Shown: positions 37,801-49,640 of the stretch, piece by piece | How the letters are laid out: the number at the start of each line of letters is the position of its first letter | How positions within the stretch are numbered: position 1 is the first letter of the stretch | NCBI GenBank assembly: GCA_013398955.1 | Contig: VWPU01005414.1 | Span: 186,001 to 250,000 of the forward strand | From: Callaeas wilsoni | Lineage: Eukaryota > Chordata > Aves > Passeriformes > Callaeidae | Direction of reading: 5' to 3' | Length of the DNA stretch: 64,000 nt | Translations under genes and position numbers: made by a program | The notes under the pieces: generated by a model | Database searches by the model: none | What the model saw: the letters and a program-made list of their open reading frames with translations, nothing else | Told to the model about the DNA's origin: nothing

Positions 37801-39633
37801 TTGCAGAGAGCCGCTGCACAAATGAATTCAGCCTGAACCTTGTTTCTAAGGAAGGTAAAAAGGAAGGAGTTGTCATAGGACTGTCAGAGTCAAGGTCTCT
37901 TTGCACTAGCTGTGCAGATACTGAAGACAAATGATTCACAGACCTTTGTTTAGATTTCCCCAAGCTATGCCCAAACCCTTTTTCCAGGCTGGAGAGCTGC
38001 CATGACGGAGGACACTACCATGGAAAGAATATTATCAGTCAAAAGAACTCACTGGCAGGAAGCCCCTGAGAGAGAAATGAGAGGTATGGCCAGAAGGAGG
38101 GGGATATGGTAGAGCTGGAGCCAGGAACTAAAGCAAAAATGAATTGATTTTGTCTGGGCAGCTCCTAGAACAAGAAAAAGAGCACATTTAGCTGCTGGAA
38201 GCCCCACAGATTCCTCACAGCAGGACACAAGGCAATCACAAATCTGGCTGGCACTCTGGCTATGCAGTGGGCCAAGCCAATTGGCTGGCTGGGGTGAGAA
38301 ATTCAAGCATAAGGTGGGAATGAGGGACAGTGGGAAACTAGGGATGGGAAACGAGATGCATTTGTCTCCTGAGATTTGCTTGAGTTTAGTCAACTTCACT
38401 GCTGCCAAGTGATACTCAAGTTCAAGTGCAAAGTGAAAGTGGGGAAGAAAGTGCTGAGAACAAAATTGCACTGAAAATGGAGGGAGAGAAGTCAGCCAGA
38501 AGCTGCTTTGAAATTATTGTCTTGTGTTTGATTGCCACGTGGGGGAGATAGAAGCTTAAACAGTCCTATCAGAGCTGTGTCACATGGAAGGAATCCTTCA
38601 GCAGACACAGGGTGAGGCTCAACACTGTGACTGGTGGGACAGCTGCATGGTTGCATCAAATTGTGCTGCCAGATGACACGTGAGGACCTGGTAACATACA
38701 TGGAAAAAAACCAATTAGAAGCTGATGAAAAGCAAAACTCTTCCTACCCTCTTATCCTGACATACTTTAAAAACTTTCCCCATTTCTGTATTTTCCCTGT
38801 TAAACATGCATACTGGATATGGGAAGCACACACAGATGTACCACCATGGGTTATATGTCTAAAGCTTTCAGAGATACTGAGGATTCTGTGCTAGAGTGAT
38901 CCAGAGGAAACAAATGGGCATCCATCAAAGCAGAGTCAGTCAGGATTAACAAACAGACTGGCAGATGCCTTTATATAAAATCATGAAGTACCTCATGGAG
39001 CAGTTAATAGCAGGTTGCAGGTAGTTGATGGTGTTCAGGTACAGATTCCTGACAACTGCAGAATACAGGCACTTCTGGAAGTTCCACTGAATAGAAATCA
39101 TTTGTATCCCCAACAGGGTGGCTATGTAATTTGTCCTTCATGGTTTCTCACACACAGCATGCATGAAGAAATGACTTGTAGTCTAGGATCAGCAGACAAG
39201 TCATATGGGCTTAGAGCCATTTTTGTGTCCCCTGTAGCCAGGAACCCAGTATCTAAAGCTAGTACCCGATGGTCTGTGCTTTTGAAAACCTGTCTTTGCC
39301 TTTAGCTTTATCTGCAAGGGCTAATGGGTTGCCAAAAAGGTTCTTTGTGTTGTATTTTTAGTCCACACACAAGTCTGTATATGTCAAAAAATTCAGGCTG
39401 ACCTCTGATCTAGTGAAGCTGTGTGCCAAAATATGTGTACTTGAGCTTTCAGTTAACTGCCCTCCATGTGTACTTTCAAGCCTCATGATGTCAACCCAGA
39501 GCATGTTTCACAGCTGAAGTTCATCCTGTCCAAACTCACATTAGAACTTCTAGCACGTGCTTTCTGTTCACAAGCAAGAGAAGCTGCAGACAGGGCAGTT
39601 TTTAAGTGCCTTTATTAAAATATATTTTATGTG

Positions 39634-39638
<5 letters not shown>

Positions 39639-39665
<27 letters not shown>

Positions 39666-39686
39666 CATATATGTATGTATGTATGT
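39639..39686. repeat. (AT)n / (ATGT)n microsatellite
   Basis: Ten AT units (39639-39658), an interrupted gtatatacat spacer, then four ATGT units (39671-39686). It lies about 500 bases upstream of the last coding exon. Confidence 0.95.
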
Positions 39687-40185
39687 TTAAAATTCTCATT
39701 GAAATTATTATTTAATGATATTTTTGTATTTCCAACAGCATGTTAACTTCACAGACATGTGGTTTATCTGTAACTAACTTCAGATTTGTCTGCTGCCTGA
39801 CAACTGTAGATGATGGTACCTCACACTGGAGCTGGAGAAACTTGGACTCAGAGGAGTAGCTGGCTTGTCTAAAAGCATGAAAAAATCAGCTTTGGATCTG
39901 TGACCAAAACTCAGCTTTCCCAAGTCCCAACCAGTCGATACTTAATGTGCCTGGCCCAGGGGAAGGCACCAGTTAGCTCTTGGTTATGGAGGACAGGGGC
40001 ATTGGTGGGAGTAAATCAACTTTTGAACAGACATTCCCATAAAAATTCAACATCCAGGTGATAGGGAGTTTGTTCTGTGCAGTGCATGCCAAAACAAGGA
40101 TCGGTGCCTACCCTTGTCTTTGGGTTTTCATGAACTCAGGGTAAGTGGTGCTGTGTCTAATGACTCTACTCTTATTTCTGCTCAG

Positions 40186-40410
40186 TTTTCAGGACTTTAC
40201 TTGTTGTCATTCTTCACTATCCTTGTTGGGCTGATGCTCTACTCCTCCACATCCACCTACGTAGCCCAGGATCCTCGGGTGTACAAGCAGTTTCGAAACC
40301 CTTCTGGACCTGTTGTAGACCTGCCAGCCACCAGCCAGATGGAGCCTTCGGTGACATACACCAGCCTGGGGCAGGAGACAGAAGAGGAGCCTCACGTTAG
40401 AGTTGCTTAA
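40186..40410 (+). CDS. SLC35F1: SLC35F1 last coding exon with stop codon
   Basis: The coding part is 225 bases: 74 codons (residues 176-249) and TAA at 40408-40410. The acceptor ends ttctgctcag. A second AG sits seven bases further on (40191-40192); it would break the frame and is unlikely to be used productively. The exon encodes the final membrane segment, YLLSFFTILVGLMLYSSTST, and a cytosolic-type tail of about 50 residues. The tail has a proline stretch (NPSGPVVDLPATS), a tyrosine-containing TYTSLG element and an acidic patch (ETEEE) just before the terminal HVRVA. This tail is nearly the same as I remember for mammalian SLC35F1 and fixes the identity of the gene. Confidence 0.96.
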   Translation, partial: FSGLYLLSFFTILVGLMLYSSTSTYVAQDPRVYKQFRNPSGPVVDLPATSQMEPSVTYTSLGQETEEEPHVRVA

Positions 40411-43400
40411 ACCCAGGGTTGTTGATCACCTACTGACAGTGGAGCTCGTATGTCCATTATCTCTGTATTGTACATAGAGAAAGGTATTTACCAGGTGCAG
40501 TTACACTGGTGAGCTGCAAGGTAGCAAATAAGGAAAGCTCGTAAAACACAAATTAATTGTTTCAGGGTGTTCCTTGCAAGGAGATGCCAGTCCCTCGTTT
40601 ACGAAATGAGCAGCATGTTTGCAACACAAACTGCTGTGTATGAATCAGTTAATATCAAACTACCTGTGAAAGATATTCAATATATAAAATGAAATTATAA
40701 AAGAAGAAATTCATAGAAGAGTGTTTTACACACACAGAACGATATTATGCCTAAGCCACACCAGTTGTGGACAAAATGCCTTTTTACAGCAAATACACTT
40801 TGTGCAGTCACTGTTAATTTCTCTCTACGATTTGTTTGTTTGCACAAAACAGATGGGTTAGTCGTGATAACAACAGCCTGACACATTTTTGCTAGCACCT
40901 TGGATTTGGTGAGGGAAATACAATGAGTTCATCTGTGCTATCTGTCTAGTTGCCCTTTCTAGGTAATCTGATCCATGAATCCAGAGAAGGGACAACTTGT
41001 AATATCCGTCTCTATTCTAGGAATAGGTATAAGGCGAGCATTTTAGCCTTTCTATATTTGCAGAAGTGAAGTACTCAAGCATTGACCTCTCCATGATCCA
41101 TGGCAGATTTCCTAGTGGCCAAGGTTCTGCATCAGGTGACAGGGAGTCAGTTTCTCTGTAGTCGTGACTCAACACAGATTTCTTACTTTTTAAATTTTAA
41201 CCTGTAGAAAGAAAAACAGATTTTCTAGTTTCCTGTGTATTGTACCTCTCCACAGAAAGATGACATATCATGTGGATCAGGGCACTTATTTTAGATACTC
41301 AGTGCATCGAGGGCGCCTTCTGCTGTTCCAGTTTGCTTAGTGTCCTGTGGTTCATTATTCTAACAATAGCTACTTAGAAATGTGTCAGTTTTTCACCAAA
41401 ACCCACAAATTGTAAAAATCAGGAAGATTAAGCGAGGAATTCACGAGCAGAAAGACTGGACCATCTGCTGGTGTTGCCGCAGTAGCGCAAAGGCATTTTA
41501 CCAGCAGGGTGCAGCCAATTATTTTTCATTAACTGTGAAACGAGCAGAAGAATTCAGCAGTTTTCTTACATTCCTGGGGACGTGTGAAAATAGTAAGGGT
41601 GTGCTTCACGCTTCTGTATACAGCTGTACTTCTGCCTCAGGAGCCTTACGAGAATGGGGGAAATCTTAGTCACCACCATGAAAAATCCATCTTTGCCTGT
41701 ATCTTTGCTCTTCTGAGAGCCCAATACAAGGAAATCATTATTTCAATATCCTTTGTCTATATTTACTTTAAAATTAAGGAAGAAGAGGTGTTCGTGTGTC
41801 TGAGAATAGGTGAGGGATCTAGGAAAGCTTGGTTTTATTCACCGATCTGCCACATCTTTGCATGACTCCTTGGGCATAACTTACCTTCTGTGTGGCTGAG
41901 TTTCCCAATCAGTATATACGGGAATAATGACATTTTACCTACCTCACAGGGGTGCTATGGGACCAAGTTATTTTAAAATACTTCAGGATCTTCAGAAAGA
42001 AGGAGTTTAAGAAGCACATAACAGTGCTGTAAAAGTGTATACATTCATTGTATTTGAAAATGGAGTTTATGGCATGGTTGATGAATATTTTGCTTGTGGG
42101 CATAGAAGGTGAGTTTGATTTGAATGTTATTCTGCTAAAAAAGACTGTTTCAAGCAAAAATGTAGGCCTTCATGTTTGAAAAATACAATTTACCTATTTC
42201 TGTTTAAAAAAGAAGAAAAAAATCAATCTGTGCACTGGAGATTAGAAAGGTCGCACAGTTCAACCAAGCAGGATGAATTTCTGCTGAGGTAACATTCATT
42301 TTTTGTAGTCCTGTTCTGCTTTAATACAGAAGGAACTTCCCTGAAGCAGACTGAGAGAAGTGTATATATGCATAATACACATGAAGTGGCAAATGTCAAA
42401 ATGGTCTTGAACAGCAGAAGTATGCTGTATCTTATTCTTACTGTGGAGGCAATTTCTTTCCCACTGTGTTTAGGCTGTCTGCCACGATCCTGCTGCACCT
42501 GAGGGAAGGTTCTGCAGTATTGCCAAATCATGCCCAAAACTGGCCCAAAAGCTTTGGTTAAGATGCCTTGGTACTAAAGTAACAAATGTATGAATTTTTT
42601 TTCCCTGCCTCCTGGTTTTTTAATCTTTTTAGCACTCATGTTTCCAAACTTTTTTCTTAAACTACTGAGGATTAAAAAAAAACACAAAACAAAAGATCAC
42701 TGAATTCTCACAGAAAAACAGAGTCTGTATTCTGAGTATATTAAGGAAAGTCTAAATCGAAAAAATAAAAAACACAAAAAAGATTACCTGACACTTCAGG
42801 GTTAGATCCTTGGGTCAAGCCCTGTGAGAGCTTCGACTTAAGGTGGATTTCATACATTCCCCAGGAGAAGGGGTCTGATTACAATCATAGCTCCCTCAGG
42901 TACCCAGAGGCACAGTGGTGGGCACCTGTCATCTCAGTCTTTTTTGCTACCTTTTGTACCAATTAAATACCTTTCTCTGAACATTAGTCCCCATGTTGGT
43001 CTGAGAACCTTGAGGATTGTGTGCGTGCGTCTTTCATGTTTACAGTTCCTTCTTTTTGCATAACTGTTCTGATTAATTTCCTTATTAGTATTTATTTTTA
43101 AGCCAAATGTTTGTAGTCCTTCAGCCTCCCCCTCCTCATTTTTCTGACACTAACTTGTAGATGTTTGTTAGAGTCTTCTGCGAAACAGCTGGGCAGGAGG
43201 CAGCTCCTAGCCAGGTCACAGGGCTGGGAGCTTCTCCTTACGAGGGGTTGCGATCCATGGGTGGCTGCAAGGTGCCACCTGGAGCGATTTCACCAGGCTA
43301 TTCTAAAAGGCTCTGTTGCACAGGAATAAGTCGTGAATGTTTCGGTGTGCACTCTGTGACCAGCCACCATCCCCTGGGCTTGTCGTGCAGGAGGAGTTTG

Positions 43401-44265
43401 ATGTGCAAAGCGGGGCTGCTTCGCTGTCGGTGTTTCCCCGATAAACAAGGTGGATGCTCGGATTAGCGCCAGTACACTAGTCCTGGATGGACCTCGAAGG
43501 AAAACAGTAGTATAGCTTTACAAACAACTGTGTTGACTGAAAAACTGAGGTCTAGTGAAGGAAAACGTTCCTTCTACGTGCTTGTGTTCTGCAGTTGGAG
43601 CCCTCAGTGTGCACCAGCAAAGGCTCAGCTATCTAATGGCAGCTACTCTCCGTGTTGCGTAGGATGTCTCTAGCTCTGCATAGCTCCTTGCCCGAACAAA
43701 CTGAAACTCTCTGATACTGCTGGCCCTGGGCAGCCCTTAGCAAGACTGATGTAATTTTCTGCTACCGGATGAAAACCTTCACTGGGAGACAGACCTTGTC
43801 TTTGTTCCAGCTATAAAGTTTCGAAACACACAACGATAGACCAAGCAATTGAAAATTTTGCACCACTGTGTCATAAGAAGAAGTTTCAATGTATAGTGTA
43901 GAGATTGCTAACTTGTGCTATTAACATTTTGACAAGCGTGTAGTATCGTTTTCTTTCCTTTTTTTTTTTTAAAAAAAACCATTTAGTATTCCTGAGCTAG
44001 TTACAAATATAAATTTTACCCCATGGGTAGGATTTTATTGTTAAATGCCATAATAAAGCACACTAATCTTGACACCGCAGATGGAAGTATAAACCAAAAC
44101 CAAAACCAGGCAAACAAAATCCCAACCCCAAATCCTGCATTGAGAAGCTGAATAAACCTTTCTCCATTTTGATATTTGCATGCACCTATATGGACTGGCT
44201 GTGGCAATGTAATGCCTGTACAATGTTTTCAAATAAAAAAAATAAATGCTTTATGAAAGCGGGTT
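40411..44265 (+). other. SLC35F1: presumed 3' UTR of SLC35F1
   Basis: After the stop codon I see no further exon or strong polyadenylation signal for about 3.6 kb. Four AATAAA hexamers then occur within 200 bases (44052, 44151, 44232, 44241), followed by a GT/T-rich stretch (44260-44295). A UTR of this size fits my recollection of the mammalian mRNA, but the end is inferred. CpG dinucleotides are more frequent here than in the introns, especially at 43181-43767. A run of 12 T followed by 8 A lies at 43959-43978. No interspersed repeat is recognisable. Confidence 0.5.
44052..44246 (+). terminator. cluster of four AATAAA polyadenylation signals
   Basis: AATAAA occurs at 44052-44057, 44151-44156, 44232-44237 and 44241-44246. 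The last two almost abut, and a T/GT-rich region typical of cleavage-factor binding follows (from about 44260). The hexamer is the standard metazoan poly(A) signal. I infer that the gene ends here, with the last pair as the main signal. Confidence 0.5.
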
Positions 44266-47200
44266 ATTGGTTTCCTGACTGTTTCCTTTCTGCTATCTTA
44301 GCCTAAAACAATTTTTCAGAAGAGTAAATCTTGAATGCAGGGAATAATTTTTCGCTGTGCTGAGGGCTTCTTTCCCTTGTGACGTGGTTAACCTAGAACT
44401 CTTTCCAAATGTCCGTAGATTCCATCAGGCATCCTCAAGTATCTTGCCTGGCCCCAGAGCACTGGTCCAGAAGGATAAAAGGAATTCTGCATACCCTTTG
44501 TCTGCCATTTCCCTAGGGCTAGCTCAGGTATCCTGACAGTCACTACCCTCATTTGGACATTAAAGCACTCCTGCCTTCCAGAAATTATTAGTCTAGAATT
44601 AATCTGGGGAGATTAATTAGTGTAGAATTAATCTGACAAGTGCATGGTATTGAAGGGCTTCTCTGGCAGAGGTTACTGAGTGCCTGCAGCTGCCTTGCCA
44701 AGCCCTCTCTCCCAGGCTGCCCTGCACTGCAACACTACGCCCAGATGAGTCCTGAAAAGAAAGGATTGAGACAAACTTTGGGCACTGGGGAAAAGGAGTG
44801 TCAGGAGGAGTAGAATTAGGATAAGAATGACTTTGACTCATTGAAAGTTTGCATGGAGAGAAAAGGAAGATCCTTGGTGTGTGAGAGTAAGGGATTTTGT
44901 GAACATATATTCATTCATTTCTAGGAGTGTTTGCCAGCATATGCACCTCTCCATCCCTCTTTGCCTGATGTCTCTCTGGGAAACTTTGCATCAGTATTTC
45001 TCACCTACTTCATTGCTGGGAATATAAAAGCAGATGGAGAGTATTGAGCTCATTTCCAGCCACTCCCTCACTGCAACTGCACAGAGCCCAGATGTTACAA
45101 AGCCAGCAGTGCTGCACCAGTGTACTGGTTGATGTCCGATGTTCCACTGTGAATGTTTCCTGAGTTATACAGAGCTCCAGAAACTGAGTTAATGTGCACA
45201 GCTTTATCATACTAACAGTTGATTTGCATTTTCCTCCAAATCTTCTCAAGAGACTCTCTGGCATTACAAAATTATCCTTTTATTGCCTGGCTAGAATTCA
45301 GCCTGGGTGCTTGAGTCATATGAATAGTAATTGCATGGAATTACCCTAAAAATAGATCATAAATAGTTATTAATGAATCTTTCTGTTCTTAAATCAAACA
45401 CATTTTAACACTGAAGGACACTCAATCAGCTTAAAGCTGCCAGCCTCCTTTCGTTTTTGTTTATTTAGAACTAGTTCTCCAAAACATTACAAACCCAAAG
45501 CTGAATGCTTAGCAGCAATATGTTGTGGCATACAAACAAGAAAGCAGTGCTTTTACAGTTAGAAAAGTTGTTTTGTTATGTCTGCTCTGCAATTATAAAC
45601 TAAATAATTGTCAAGTAAACAATAAATAAGCCAAACCTTTGTGAAAGGGAACACCTCTGCTTGCACAGCCATAGACCCGTTCCCTCAGCAATTGCAAAGT
45701 GGGTACCAAATGCCAGCAATGCAGCAATAATGATAATATTGGAGTAGAGCATTGTCCTTGTCATCCTCCTCCTGCAATCTGAAGTACAGGCTCATGCCTG
45801 TATGTGGTATGTGTTGTTTAAAATCCTGCTATATGGAAGATATCAATCCTACAGGGCTGGGATCACTAATCAGTGATTAGTCACGGACTGGCTGTGAGCC
45901 ACCAACAGGAGACAAAACCCTACAAATTGGCTGTAAAAAGCCAGTGGTAACCCTCAGATAAGTTGCTCTGCAATTTGTATTTCAGTTTCACTAAAAGGCC
46001 CACACTCTGATTTCTTCAGGCCACATCACCGGTTGGGTGTCACAGAGCATCTTCCACAGCCTTGGAAAACACCACAGGTGCCCAGCGGTCCCAGTGAGGT
46101 CACTTGGCTGGGTGCAGGGAGGAACCACTACCATTGTGCTGCCTCTCACAGAGGCATTTCCCTCCCTGAGGAAGAGCCCCTGCTGCTGCTGCTATGGTAC
46201 AGCAATCAGGTGGAGGAAAGAAACTGGCTCAAAGCAAACCTTGAGGTGTAAAGTGAAAAGTCAGCACTCTGTGCAGTCCTTTCTGCTGTAAAAACCATAC
46301 ATTTGCTATTATTTGGGGGTATTTTTTTTTTCTTATCCTAGAAGTTCCATTTTTAATTGGAAATTATGCCCCAAGTTAATCTGGTATTCATGAGGTCAGA
46401 ATATGGCCCTTTATGAATAGTCTAATGTATGGAATCTCTTTAAGAATACAGATATTGTCAATCCTACATACTATACAAGTATTTGTAGGTTGAGACTAGG
46501 TGAAGCTGATTTTATTTGGTTCATAAATTTTATTCTACTTAGATTCTGATTTATAACCTTGAGCTATAGTTGACTTTTTTTGTGGCTCCTTATTGTGTAC
46601 GACGTCCTTAGGCAATTGCCTAGTGCTACCCTGATCTTAATAATGCATTATTAATTCCTTACTGCTACATACATTATTTATACTAACTACTCCGTTTAAT
46701 TCCCCACATCTTGATAGCAGTGAACTCATCAGATTTTAAAATAACTGCAAAGTTGTCAGTATGAAATCAGCTCCTCCTTCCCATGTGCAATATGTACATG
46801 CTTGTCAAGAGCAAAATATTGGATTTACCATGGTTAAATAACAACTTTTTTTGTTCTAGACCTTAGCAAAGCATAAAAAGATAATGAACACGTGCTGACT
46901 TCACCTGATCACTGAGCACTGAAGCAGTAAGCGATTCGATGACAGCACCAGAGACACTTTGCATGCAGAATAGCTGGGATTTTTACAGGTGCAGAACGCC
47001 TGCGAGCCCATGGATCAACGTTATGTGAGGTCATGCATATTTAACTTCCCACTGCCTATAGTAGCCAGCATCACAGAAGCCTGGCTGCTTGCCAGATCCG
47101 TAGAAATCAGCAATCAGCATTTGCATGTTCTTAAAATGACTGCTTGCCTAAATGAACTTCCTAAGTGAGAAGGGGGAAGGGAATGGGCTAATGACAACAA

Positions 47201-49439
47201 TAATCTGAAGAACCTCATTACGTGACTCACTGTGAGCTGTGGCTTGAGCTATCTAATGTAGTTCTTGGCATTAAACAGGTTTCTGGATGCTAAATAGGTC
47301 ACACATGTATGCAACCATTGGAGTGAATTTCATGAGTCTTTATGTCCCCATACATTGTCTGTGAGCCTACACTCTCATGAAACAGACAGGAGAGTACCCA
47401 CAAAACAATACCCACAATTTTGTTCATTTAAAACTATTGCAGCAGGATTGATTTAATGACCAAGTTGACAAGGAACGTTGCTGCTGCAGGACCTGCTTTG
47501 ACTTTGCATGCTCAGGTGACACTGCCTCTTTGGATGATGTGTACTGCTACACCAGCCAGCAAAGCATTTGGAAAACGCAAAATTTGAGTCTTTATTTTAA
47601 TCTTGAGCTTTAATACAACATGCAACAAAAGGAAACAGGTATTTAAAGTGAAACCGGTATATATTAAAAGAGGAGGATAGCACTTAGCTTCTTATCCTCT
47701 GTTATCCAGTTTGTCTGACAGTCTTTTTCCCCAAGTCACCATCCACCAATCTCCATGTGGCTAAAACAACCCCTAAGCTCATCTTCACCTTTTTGGTCTA
47801 AATTAGTCACAGTTCCTTCCGAATCACTTGCCTAAATGGATTCATTCACACCTTCAAGATCCTTAGCTATCCTGCCTCTCCCTCCCAGTCTGGCGTGTAG
47901 CGTGGGTCCTCTGCCTACTCACTGACCTTGCACACAAACATCTCGCTGCTTTATTGCTGGTGTAGCCCAGCCAAAGGGGCTCCTGGCCTCAACGTGGAAG
48001 CTACTGGTCACAGAATATTTGAACAGGAGTTACCTCCAGTTTCTGTATGAATGTCAGATTCCAGCCCCACTCCATTGCAACTGTAGATAGTTAAAAAAAA
48101 AACAAAAAAAAACGGTCTGCTCTTCTACTATATGATATTCAGCCAATGGCATACCAGTATGGTATGAAACCAGTCATAGGAGATTCAAAAAACAATGTGC
48201 ATTTGCTTGCCATTTGATTTACAGTGAAGGTGAAAGAAGAGTGGCTGATGGAGGATGAGCTACAGGTACCCGTCTGGTCATTGGCTCTAACAAGTCAGCA
48301 ACAAAAGTAGCTGTATTATTTGGACTGAGCAAGTGAGGGTAATCCACATCATTCTGTCCTCATGGAAAAGACAAACATAAAAAGCAAAATGACTCTCCAG
48401 CTTGTAATTATTTAAATTATTACCAGAGATAGCATTGATGATCCATTTACATATATAGAGGTTGACTTCTTCTCCTGCAGCTCTTGTTTTCCTCTCCAGC
48501 TTCTCTGTGTCTGGTCTCACCAAGGAAAGGCTTAATTCCACTAGAAAAATAAGAAAAGAGAGAAAAATAAAGGGAAGTGTTTATTCAAGGTGTAACTGCT
48601 TCTCTTTCTCCTTGTAAAAATGCCTCCTTTGAGCTACGTTTGGTGCAAACATGAACTGTGGCTGAGCTGGCATTTGTTATCACAGGCTGGGAGGAGGACT
48701 GCGAGTCCTCAGTCCCCAAACCTCAATCTTCACTTCTACCACAGATTTTCATTTCTGTGAGATGACAGAGACACCCTGCTGAGCTCCTTTTATTTCCCCT
48801 GAGTGTAGGAGGAAGGATGCATGCTCAAGACAGCACGAGAAAGCTTGTCTCGCTACAGCTATTTGAGTTCAGATTTTGTTACTAGATACAGGGCCATGCT
48901 CTGCAAAGCCAGCAGCCTGGCACCTTCCACAGGTTTACTTTAATTGGAGTTACTGTTGTAAGCTGCTGATCTGAAGAAAATCATTGCAGCAGCTGCACTA
49001 GCAAAGGCTTGTCTCTACAGCTGTAGAGGGGCAAATCTCCCTGTCAGCTACAGCACAGGTATTTTATTATGACAAAGGAATACTGATGGACTTTGCTCTG
49101 AGTGTGCATCACGCAATATCAGGGAGCAGTCATATATTCATTAAAAAAATACTGTAGCACTTTCATTTGAATTTCTGCATTTTCCTTGTGAGTTTTCCAT
49201 TCTTTTTGCCCATACGTGGTGCCAAGAGACTTTTTCCACATAAGTATTTGAGACTTGGAGCAAAATGCACATACAGAAAGGCCAAAAAAAGGCTTTGGCA
49301 GTCCAAGAGACTTTTAGTCACATGAAATTCAGTTTTACACCTTGCTCACATGGTAAGTGTTCTAGGCAAGAAAGTGTCTGCAAAGCCAGGTCCAGACTCC
49401 TGCAGCCTTCTGTGATGATGAGGGAGAAGACTCACAGTT

Positions 49440-49640
49440 GTGAAAGGTAAAGACATGGCAGAGGGGAAGAGAGGAAAGTGGTGATTTTGGACAGAGGGAG
49501 AGAAAGAGGAGTCTCTTGGGATGGAGAAGGGCTGGAAAAGGAACATAAGTTGTGAAGGAAAGAAAGGCTAGGGCAGAGGGACCATGGCCGGGGAGGGTTA
49601 TTTAAGAGGTTAGAGAGGGGTGGGAGAGGGGTTCATCACC
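49440..49640 (+). repeat. purine-rich (GA-rich) low-complexity tract
   Basis: About 200 bases dominated by A and G, with repeated gagagg, ggaaag and gagaaag words and few pyrimidine interruptions. No regular unit is visible. Confidence 0.7.

Larger units (their letters stand above)
22356..40185 (+). other. SLC35F1: SLC35F1 last intron, 17.8 kb
   Basis: The largest intron in the window, with a gtatgt donor and a ttctgctcag acceptor. Apart from the listed items (12-base tandem repeat, CAC repeat, TTTA repeat, a probable very old CR1 and an AT/ATGT microsatellite) I see no gene, RNA gene or named repeat. Reading frames of 140 codons or fewer on either strand look non-coding: they have no splice context and no recognisable domain. 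Confidence 0.85.
7905..44265 (+). other. SLC35F1: SLC35F1 gene, 3' half (five last coding exons, introns, presumed 3' UTR)
   Basis: The five exons below splice into one continuous reading frame of 249 residues plus stop. The frame contains about seven hydrophobic membrane segments and a hydrophilic tail ending HVRVA. From memory it is very close to vertebrate SLC35F1 (about 408 residues), so about 160 N-terminal residues lie upstream of the window. The family belongs to the drug/metabolite transporter superfamily and is related to nucleotide-sugar transporters. SLC35F1 itself has no firmly established substrate; it is mainly expressed in brain, and I recall reports placing it in recycling endosomes of neurons. 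Exon phases and splice sites fit throughout. The paralogue SLC35F2 is the main alternative, but the tail and most of the residues I remember favour F1. The right boundary rests on a cluster of AATAAA signals and is an inference. Confidence 0.93.

Noticed and set aside
38049..38471. 140-codon minus-strand frame, hydrophobic, cysteine-rich
   Set aside because: No ATG at the stated start (GTG), no splice or promoter context, and its hydrophobicity follows from the purine-rich plus strand.
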